NCBI GenBank assembly: GCA_021201515.1
Contig: JAJQET010000048.1
Span: 1 to 13,416 of the forward strand
DNA length: 13,416 nucleotides
DNA from: Clostridiales bacterium
Lineage (GTDB): Bacteria; Bacillota; Clostridia; Oscillospirales; Oscillospiraceae
Reading direction: 5' to 3'
Shown: one piece after another, positions 5,855-11,275 of the stretch
Layout of the letters: each line of letters opens with the position of its first letter
Position numbering within the stretch: the stretch's first letter is position 1
Made by a program: the position numbers and the translations under genes
Notes under the pieces: generated by a model
The model's database searches: none
Told to the model about the DNA's origin: nothing
The model's input: only the letters and a program-made list of their open reading frames with translations

Positions 5855-8839
5855 TTACTGGGCGGTGATGCTCAGGCCGTCGGCGTCATAGCCGCTGGTG
5901 TAGCCACTGGAGGCGATGCAGCGGACGGTGTATTCGTAGGTGACGCCCGCCTCAGCGGTGGCGTCGGTATAGCTGGTGTCCTCCGTGTCCTCCAGCTTCG
6001 TCCAGGCGCTTTCGCCGGAGACCCTGCGGAACACCCGGTAGCCGGTGGCCCCGTCGGCGGCGTCCCATGTCACCGTCACCCCGTCGGCGGAGGCGCTGAT
6101 GCCGGTGAGGGCGGGGGTGGCTGCGTAGGTGATGCTCAGGCCGGCGGTGTCATAGCCGCTGGTGAAGGCGGTACCCTTGGAATTGATGCACCGGACGGTG
6201 TAATAGTAGGTGACGCCTGCCTGGGCGGTGGTGTCAGTGCAGCTGGTGTCGGTGGTATCCTCCACCATACTCCAGGAGCTACCGGCGGTTTTCCGGTACA
6301 GCCGGTATGTGGAGGCCCCGGTGGCGGCGCTCCACTTCACCGTCACGCCGTCAGAGGCGCCGGTGACGCTGGACAGCGCAGGGGTGGCCGCATAGGTGAT
6401 GCTCAGGCCGGTGGCGTCATAACCGCTGGTGTAGCCGCTGGAGGCGACGCAGCGGACGGTATAGCTGTAGGTGACGCCCGCCTCGGCGGTGGTGTCGGTA
6501 TAGCTGGTGGAGGTGGTATTCCCCAACTTCGTCCAGGCGCTTTCGCCGGAGACCTTGCGGAACACCCGGTACTTGGAGGCCCCGGTGGCGGCCTTCCACT
6601 CCACCGTCACCCCATCGGAAGCGCCGGTGACGCTGGTGAGGGTGGGGGTGGCCGCGCAGGCGATGCTCAGGCCGGTGGTGTCATAGCCGCTGGTGAAGGC
6701 GGTGCCCTTGGAATTGATGCACCGGACGGTGTAGTAATAGGTGGTGCCCGCCTGGGCGGTGGTGTCGGTATAGCTGGTGGAGGTGGTGTCCCCAATCATC
6801 GTCCAGGAGCTGCCGGAGGTTTTCCGGTACAGCCGATACTTGGAGGCCCCGGTGGCGGCGCTCCACTTCACCGTCACGCCGCCGGAGGTGCCCACGGCGC
6901 TGGTCAGGGCGGGGGTGGCCGCATAGGTGATGCTCAGTCCGGCGGAGTCATAGCTGCTGGTGTAGGATGTGGCGTCGGAGTTGATGCACCGGACGGTGTA
7001 GATATAGGCGGTGCCCACCTCGGCGGTGGTGTCGGTATAGCTGGTGGAGGTGGTGTCTGTCAATTTCGTCCAGGAGCCGCCGGAGACCTTGCGGAACACC
7101 CGGTACTTGGCGGCCCCGCTGACCGCCTCCCACTCCACCGTCACGCCGCTGGAGGTGCCGGTGACGCCGGACAGGACGGGGGTGGCCAGCAGGGAGGAGG
7201 TGGACAGCGTCCAGCACTGGGCGGCGGACAGGCTCTCGGTGGAGATGCGGATGTTGCTGCCGCTGGAGGAACCGGCGCTGGCCAGGCAGCACTGGGTGGC
7301 GCACTTGGGCACCAGGCAGTAGCTGTCCGACCCGGTGGGGAGGATCTGCCACAGCTGGTTATCGTCCCCGTCGTAGCTCTCCTGCCGCACGTTGGTGCCG
7401 GTGATGGGGGTGCCGTTCTTCACGGTCAGGGCCAGGCCGGAGCTGGCGTTGATGATTTTGTAGTAGCCGCTGCTGACATAGGTGATTTTGAACTTCTGGG
7501 CGGTGGTTCCGCTGCCCGACGCCAGCTCGATGTTGGCGTTGGCGGAGGTGGAATCGTCCTCAACGGCCACGGCGTTGCCCGTGTTCTGGGTGGAGTAGAT
7601 GTAATAGGAGCCGTCGCTGACGGTGGCCGCCTTGGCCAGCACGGTGAAGGTCAGGGAGAACACCGTCTCCGTCCCGGCGGAGGTGGTGGCCGTCACCTTA
7701 TACTTGTAGATGCCGGGGGAGAGCTGGCTGAACAGCAAATCGTCGTCCAGGTTGCTCAGGTCGTAGCTGGTGGCGTTGGGGGTCACGGACTCATAGCAGC
7801 CGGACACCGTATCGCCGGACTTGGTATAGCACCCTGCCGTCACCTTGGTGATGGTCTTGGAGGAGGACAGCGTCCCGGACACCGAGAAGGCGGTTCCGGT
7901 GGTCATGGTAACGGGGAGGGTGTAGCCGCTGATGGTGACGGTGGAGGTGGAGGAATCGCCGTACTTGGCCCAATAGGTGTCGGTGGCCAGCTTCTGCCGG
8001 GTCGCGTAGGATGAGGAGCTGCACCCCTCAAAGTATTTGGCGAAATAGTAGGCGGCGTTGGACGCCCCTTCCTCCGTGTTCGGCACGCTGCGGAGGTAGC
8101 TGGACGCCTTCACCGCGCTGTCCCAGAGGCCCCCCAGCTCCTGGGCGGTGAAGCCCATCTGGCCGCTGACCGTGTCGTAGTTGGAGGAGTAGAGGCTTTT
8201 CAGGTTGGTGAGCCGGGTGCTGGACCACTGGCACAGGCCATAGTTCCCTGCGGAGCTGGTAATGGTGGGGTCCAGACCGCTCTCGGTGTACATATTAGCC
8301 AGCACACCGCAGGCGGCGGCAGCGTTCAGCCCCAGGGTGTCGGTGAGGTAGGTATAGATGGTGCTCTCATTGCCGCTGGTGGATGCGGTCATGATGCCGC
8401 TCTCCCCGGAGCTGCCCTCCATCTCCGCCAGGAACACGTCCAGGACGGGCAGGTCGCCGTCCGTCAGGGTCTCCGACCGGGGGTAGGCGTCCTCATCCCA
8501 CCGGGCCTCGAACATATAGTAGTAAAAGTCGGTGTCCTCGTAGTCCACCTGGGAGCACCAGCTCACCGCCACCTCCACCGGCTCCTCCTGGCCCTCCAGG
8601 GTGAGGAAGATGGTGGCCGGGAACTGCTCCAGCAGTTCCTCCAGCGTGGGCCGCTGGGTGAAGTAGTAGGCGGTGTCCGCCCCGTCCAGGGTGGCGCCGG
8701 TGACAGCCCCCGCCGCCTGTGTCTCCGTCTGGGCGGGTTCCTCCGTGTCAAGCTCTGCGGCGGCGGCCCTGGCGGCCCCCGCCCCTGTCAGGACGGCCGC
8801 GCACAGCAGCGCCGCCCCGATGCGTTTCCATTGTTTCAT
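5855..8839 (-). CDS. Secreted tail-lysozyme protein with Ig-like, ricin-type and five FN3 domains
   Basis: A 994-residue exported protein. The signal peptide is MKQWKRIGAALLCAAVLTGA, with likely cleavage after the Ala-rich run near residue 28. Residues about 155-295 match the phage tail-lysozyme family (Phage_lysozyme2-like): GVLANMYTESGLDP, in which Glu186 is the likely catalytic acid, then NYGLCQWSS and a YFEGCSSSSYATRQ region. Residues about 297-402 look Ig-like. Residues 408-548 are a ricin-type beta-trefoil with three Q-x-W/F motifs (Q448-x-F450, Q495-x-W497, Q541-x-W543), probably glycan-binding. Residues 552-994 are five FN3 repeats ending at the stop. The inferred role is peptidoglycan cleavage at the surface or on neighbouring cells. 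No sortase or SLH anchor is seen. The ATG at 8839 has AAAGGGG 9 bases upstream; in-frame starts further upstream lack a site and would bury the signal peptide. Confidence 0.88.
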   Translation of the reverse strand: MKQWKRIGAALLCAAVLTGAGAARAAAAELDTEEPAQTETQAAGAVTGATLDGADTAYYFTQRPTLEELLEQFPATIFLTLEGQEEPVEVAVSWCSQVDYEDTDFYYYMFEARWDEDAYPRSETLTDGDLPVLDVFLAEMEGSSGESGIMTASTSGNESTIYTYLTDTLGLNAAAACGVLANMYTESGLDPTITSSAGNYGLCQWSSTRLTNLKSLYSSNYDTVSGQMGFTAQELGGLWDSAVKASSYLRSVPNTEEGASNAAYYFAKYFEGCSSSSYATRQKLATDTYWAKYGDSSTSTVTISGYTLPVTMTTGTAFSVSGTLSSSKTITKVTAGCYTKSGDTVSGCYESVTPNATSYDLSNLDDDLLFSQLSPGIYKYKVTATTSAGTETVFSLTFTVLAKAATVSDGSYYIYSTQNTGNAVAVEDDSTSANANIELASGSGTTAQKFKITYVSSGYYKIINASSGLALTVKNGTPITGTNVRQESYDGDDNQLWQILPTGSDSYCLVPKCATQCCLASAGSSSGSNIRISTESLSAAQCWTLSTSSLLATPVLSGVTGTSSGVTVEWEAVSGAAKYRVFRKVSGGSWTKLTDTTSTSYTDTTAEVGTAYIYTVRCINSDATSYTSSYDSAGLSITYAATPALTSAVGTSGGVTVKWSAATGASKYRLYRKTSGSSWTMIGDTTSTSYTDTTAQAGTTYYYTVRCINSKGTAFTSGYDTTGLSIACAATPTLTSVTGASDGVTVEWKAATGASKYRVFRKVSGESAWTKLGNTTSTSYTDTTAEAGVTYSYTVRCVASSGYTSGYDATGLSITYAATPALSSVTGASDGVTVKWSAATGASTYRLYRKTAGSSWSMVEDTTDTSCTDTTAQAGVTYYYTVRCINSKGTAFTSGYDTAGLSITYAATPALTGISASADGVTVTWDAADGATGYRVFRRVSGESAWTKLEDTEDTSYTDATAEAGVTYEYTVRCIASSGYTSGYDADGLSITAQ
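5858..7186 (-). repeat. Array of five tandem FN3 repeats
   Basis: Five units of 88-89 residues, each starting ATPxL: residues 552-640, 641-729, 730-817, 818-906 and 907-994. They fall into two subtypes. Units 3 and 5 have YRVFR.VSGESAWTKL and a short loop ASSGYTSGYD. Units 2 and 4 have YRLYRKT.GSSW and INSKGTAFTSGYD. Unit 1 has the first half of the unit 3/5 type and a second half like units 2/4. Confidence 0.9.
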
Positions 8840-8888
8840 TTCACACATCCCCTTTCGGTTCTCTTGGTGTATTCTGCGTCCTGTTTTT

Positions 8889-8927
8889 AGTATAACATCT
8901 TTTGTAACTATTTGCAACCTTTGTTAC
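8889..8927 (-). promoter_or_regulatory. Promoter of the lysozyme gene with direct repeats over its -35
   Basis: On the minus strand: -35 TTGCAA (8912-8917), a 17-base spacer, and -10 TATACT (8889-8894) with an extended TGT. Read on the plus strand, the -35 region holds three similar hexamers, TGTAAC (8903-8908), TGCAAC (8913-8918) and TGTTAC (8922-8927), spaced 10 and 9 bases apart. Such repeats over a -35 could be a regulator site. Confidence 0.7.
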
Positions 8928-8971
8928 CATTTTTTCTTTCTCTTTTTTTCTGAAACGCCCGGTTTTCCTCC

Positions 8972-9000
8972 TTGACATTGGGGTTCAGGTATGCTACCAT
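8972..9000 (+). promoter_or_regulatory. Promoter of the MATE gene and its leader
   Basis: Consensus -35 TTGACA (8972-8977), a 17-base spacer, and -10 TACCAT (8995-9000) with an extended TGC. The predicted start near 9007 gives a leader of about 120 bases, which contains a hairpin, a terminator and the ribosome site. Confidence 0.8.
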
Positions 9001-9006
9001 GAATAC

Positions 9007-9097
9007 GCTTGCACGGAGGGCATATCATTCGGCAGAAATGATACGCCGGATAAGGCTACAGGCTGAAACGCCTGTACTTTATCCGGCGTTCTTTTTT
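9007..9097 (+). ncRNA. Attenuator/riboswitch candidate, guanidine-IV (mepA) type, upstream of a MATE gene
   Basis: Two hairpins occupy the leader. The first is a 7-bp stem TATCATT (9023-9029) with AATGATA (9037-9043) and loop CGGCAGA. Its loop bases CGGC (9030-9033) can pair with GCCG (9045-9048), forming an H-type pseudoknot one base from the stem. Those same GCCG bases are part of the 5' arm of the terminator at 9043-9089, so pseudoknot and terminator exclude each other. This gives a direct route to a ligand-dependent ON switch. The guanidine-IV (mepA motif) class is known upstream of MATE genes in Clostridia and works through a terminator; I infer this class from context and layout, without a covariance search. 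Confidence 0.68.
9043..9097 (+). terminator. Intrinsic terminator inside the MATE leader (attenuator)
   Basis: ACGCCGGATAA (9043-9053) pairs perfectly with TTATCCGGCGT (9079-9089). The stem continues through a small bulge to ACAGGC/GCCTGT (9058-9063 with 9070-9075) around loop TGAAAC. TCTTTTTT follows directly. It lies between the promoter and the ribosome site of the MATE gene. Confidence 0.9.
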
Positions 9098-9127
9098 CGG
9101 GGCGGGACACTATCAGGAGGGATTTTT

Positions 9128-10450
9128 ATGGACTTTTTGACCGGAAACATCAGAACGATCTACTTCAAATACCTGGCCATGGCTTTTGGCGGTTCTCTGA
9201 TCTCTTCCGTTTACGGCATTGTGGACATGGCCATGGTGGGCAACTATCAAGGGCCGGACGGCACCTCCGCCCTGGCCATTGCCGCACCGCTGTGGAACAT
9301 CATTTTCAGCCTGGGGATGCTGATGGGCATCGGCGGCGCCGTCCTCCTCAGCACCCTGCGGGGCAAGGGGCCAGGAAACGAGGCGGCGTCCAACCAGTTC
9401 TTCACCGCCGCCGTCATCGGCGGGGCCTTCCTGTCCGTTGTGGTGTGGGTCGGGCTGATCTTCTTTGACGACCAGCTGCTGACCCTCTTTGGGGCCACGG
9501 AGGAGCTGCTCCCCCTGGTGAAGCAGTACATCCTGCCCATCAAATTCATGGTGCCCGTCTACCTGTGGACCCAGCTGCTGTCCGCCTTCCTCCGCAACGA
9601 CGGCGACCCCGGCCTCTCCACAGCGGCGGTGTGGATCGGCTGCCTGTTCAACATCGTGGCGGATTACTTCTTTATCTTCGTCCTGGACTGGGGGCTGTTC
9701 GGCGCAGGCTTCGCCACCATCCTGGGGACGATCCTCTCCCTGCTCATCATGCTGGCCCACTTCTTCGGCAAAAAGAACACCCTCCGGCTGGTGCGGCCTG
9801 TGGCCCTGGGGGCCAAGCTGTGGAAGATCACCGTCACCGGCTTCTCCACCTTCTTCGTGGACGTGGCCATGGGCATCCTGACCATCCTGTTCAACCGGCA
9901 GATTCTGGCCCTGCTGGGCGCGAACGCCCTGTCGGTCTACGCCATCATCATCAACATCAGCACCCTGGTCCAGACCTGCGCCTACAGCATCGGCCAGGCG
10001 GCCCAGCCCATCCTCTCCACGAACTTCGGCGCGGGGCAGGGGAACCGCATCCGCAGGGTGCTGGTCTATGCGTTGGGGACCGTGGCGGCCCTCAGCGTCA
10101 TCTGGACGGTGGTGGACCTGGTCTTCCCCAACGCCCTGGTGCGCCTCTTCATGACCCCCACAGAAGAGATTCTGTCCATCGCACCCACCATCATCCGGCG
10201 GTACAGCATTTCCTACCTGCTGCTGCCCTTCAACATCTTCTCCACCTATTACTTTCAGGCCCTGATGCGGCCGGGCACCGCCTTCGCCGTCTCCGTGTCC
10301 CGTGGGGCGGTGATCAGCGGGGCGCTGATCTACCTGCTGCCGGCGGTGGCGGTGGCGGACGCCATCTGGTTTGCCATGCCTGTCACTGAGCTGATGGTGG
10401 CCGTTTATGTGACAGTGATGATGGTGCGGTACACCAGGGAGCTGACCTGA
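9128..10450 (+). CDS. MATE family multidrug/cation efflux transporter (MepA-like)
   Basis: A 440-residue integral membrane protein of normal MATE length, with about 12 hydrophobic segments in two similar halves. MATE pumps export cationic compounds in exchange for Na+ or H+. Family features seen are the first-helix acidic residue Asp33 (VYGIVDMAMVG), RNDGDP (156-161) after helix 4, NIVADY (175-180), QAAQPILSTNFGAG (290-303) in the second half, and Glu421 in a late helix. The frame is open upstream to 8972, but the start at 9128 is chosen because AGGAGGG ends 6 bases before it and the upstream stretch is the structured leader. The gene stands alone, divergent from the lysozyme gene, and appears controlled by the attenuator at 9007-9097. 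If that is a guanidine-IV switch, guanidinium or a related cation is the likely inducer and possible substrate. Confidence 0.93.
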   Translation: MDFLTGNIRTIYFKYLAMAFGGSLISSVYGIVDMAMVGNYQGPDGTSALAIAAPLWNIIFSLGMLMGIGGAVLLSTLRGKGPGNEAASNQFFTAAVIGGAFLSVVVWVGLIFFDDQLLTLFGATEELLPLVKQYILPIKFMVPVYLWTQLLSAFLRNDGDPGLSTAAVWIGCLFNIVADYFFIFVLDWGLFGAGFATILGTILSLLIMLAHFFGKKNTLRLVRPVALGAKLWKITVTGFSTFFVDVAMGILTILFNRQILALLGANALSVYAIIINISTLVQTCAYSIGQAAQPILSTNFGAGQGNRIRRVLVYALGTVAALSVIWTVVDLVFPNALVRLFMTPTEEILSIAPTIIRRYSISYLLLPFNIFSTYYFQALMRPGTAFAVSVSRGAVISGALIYLLPAVAVADAIWFAMPVTELMVAVYVTVMMVRYTRELT

Positions 10451-10530
10451 GGGCAAGGTCGTCAAATTAAGGGCCTTGCACTCCCAGGTAAGGCTTTCTC
10501 TTAAAATTATGACTGTGTTTCCGTCTTTCA

Positions 10531-10554
10531 GTAGGGGCGCACAGTGTGCGCCCG
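10531..10554 (+). repeat. Single REP-like hairpin unit
   Basis: The same 24-base architecture as the units at 842-865: GTAG foot, GGGCGCAC (10535-10542), loop AGT, GTGCGCCC (10546-10553) and a final G. Compared with those units, two base pairs of the stem are changed on both sides, so pairing is kept. No inverted partner lies nearby. Confidence 0.75.
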
Positions 10555-10821
10555 GCCAACCTTTCCTCCTTAGAAAAGGTAGTTGAAAAGAACCAGGTTT
10601 TTCCTCAAGGTGGGCCCCCTTGGATAACATTCGTTATCGAGACTTTGCCCGGCCTTCCCTGCCGGGAAGCGGCATTTCCGCTTCGCTCCCTATGCCGAAG
10701 GCGGGCGGAACGAGCAATTTTGTTACCCGATGGTCGTGGAAATCTGACTGTACGGCTGCGTTGTACTCCTCAACTCAGAATAGATTGCACCTTGAGTTGA
10801 TGATATTACCCTGAACGCAAA

Positions 10822-10852
10822 GGCGGCGCACTCTCCGCCGGAGTGCGCCGCC
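10822..10852. terminator. 12-bp GC hairpin, possible minus-strand terminator
   Basis: GGCGGCGCACTC (10822-10833) pairs perfectly with GAGTGCGCCGCC (10841-10852) around a 7-base loop. On the minus strand TTTGCGTT follows, a poor T-tract. No minus-strand gene is seen to its right, so it may instead be a structural part of an RNA or a repeat. Confidence 0.4.
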
Positions 10853-10894
10853 GGGGCACGGCCTGTGCCCCACACCTGGGCAGAGGGCCGCAAG

Positions 10895-10960
10895 CCTGAC
10901 CCTCCGCCCGGCGTTTCGCCGGCCCGCAGCCTGTTTTGGGGCTGTGGGCGGCGGCTCAGG
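10895..10960. other. Nested inverted repeats, possible branched RNA structure
   Basis: CCTGA (10895-10899) can pair with TCAGG (10956-10960), and CCGCCC (10904-10909) with GGGCGG (10946-10951). Inside these lie GGCG/CGCC with loop TTT (10910-10920) and CAGCC/GGCTG (10927-10931 with 10940-10944). Together they could form a three-way junction on either strand. High GC makes chance pairing likely, so this is only a candidate. Confidence 0.35.
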
Positions 10961-11068
10961 AAGGAGGATAAGCTGTTCCCGCTGTCCACGTTCAGTATAT
11001 GCAGGGGTGAGAGGTTCATACCGGCTTTTTTTGCCAGTTTTTGGCTGCAACTTTTTCGAGTTTCCCCC

Positions 11069-11097
11069 TTGCATCCCGGCGTTTGCCATGCTAAAAT
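11069..11097 (+). promoter_or_regulatory. Promoter of the DEAD-box helicase gene
   Basis: -35 TTGCAT (11069-11074), a 17-base spacer, and -10 TAAAAT (11092-11097) with an extended TGC. The predicted start near 11104 leaves a leader of about 170 bases. Confidence 0.78.
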
Positions 11098-11108
11098 AAA
11101 ATATGTAT

Positions 11109-11147
11109 AGCCTTTTGCCCGAAAAAGGCTTCTTTTCTGTTTCTTTT
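11109..11147 (+). terminator. Terminator hairpin at the 5' end of the helicase leader
   Basis: AGCCTTTT (11109-11116) pairs with AAAAGGCT (11123-11130) around loop GCCCGA, followed by TCTTTTCTGTTTCTTTT. It begins about 5 bases after the predicted transcription start, so full-length helicase mRNA needs read-through. Confidence 0.75.
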
Positions 11148-11196
11148 CCGGCGGGGGCTGCCCCGCCGGGCGGAGTCATGCGGCCTGTCTCCGCCC
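11148..11196 (+). promoter_or_regulatory. Two overlapping GC hairpins in the helicase leader
   Basis: CCGGCGGGG (11148-11156) pairs with CCCCGCCGG (11161-11169). GGGCGGAG (11168-11175) pairs with CTCCGCCC (11189-11196). They share bases 11168-11169, so the two full stems cannot both form. They lie between the leader terminator and the ribosome site. A regulatory role is inferred. Confidence 0.45.
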
Positions 11197-11261
11197 GTTC
11201 CCTGCCTGGACAAGCGCTTTCGCTCCGGGTGGCCGCACCACTATTTGATTCCATTTTAAAG

Positions 11262-11266
11262 AAGGA
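11262..11266 (+). promoter_or_regulatory. Shine-Dalgarno site that fixes the TTG start of the helicase
   Basis: AAGGA (in AAAGAAGGATG) lies 9 bases before TTG at 11276. The ATG overlapping its end (11266) opens another frame that stops after about 25 codons. Confidence 0.75.
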
Positions 11267-11275
11267 TGTATTTCA

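Larger units (their letters stand above)
10451..11068. other. Gene-free, hairpin-rich stretch between MATE and helicase genes
   Basis: No credible coding frame: the open frames of 60-160 codons have no ribosome site and no recognisable family. Contents from left: a weak 6-8 bp inverted repeat (10453-10479) after the MATE stop, with no adjacent T-run; a REP-like unit (10531-10554); GATAAC/GTTATC (10623-10638); CCCGGC/GCCGGG and CGGCAT/ATGCCG pairs between about 10645 and 10710; CAACTCA/TGAGTTG (10771-10799); a 12-bp GC hairpin (10822-10852); GGGGCAC/GTGCCCC (10853-10871); and nested pairs at 10895-10960. The final 60 bases are T-rich. Confidence 0.65.

Noticed and set aside
8840..8917. Upstream in-frame starts for the lysozyme gene
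   Set aside because: They would put up to 26 residues before the signal peptide, and the outermost start would precede the predicted transcription start.
9113..10630. Long minus-strand open frame opposite the MATE gene
   Set aside because: Shadow frame rich in His, Gln, Gly and Asp; it would also run through the MATE leader terminator.
10546..10814. Overlapping short plus-strand frames (84 and 64 codons) after the REP-like unit
   Set aside because: No ribosome site; the frames run through several inverted repeats and resemble no protein family.
10775..11254. 159-codon minus-strand open frame in the gene-free stretch
   Set aside because: No ribosome site before its ATG, Arg/Pro/Gly-rich composition expected from GC-rich noncoding DNA, and it overlaps the helicase promoter and leader terminator.
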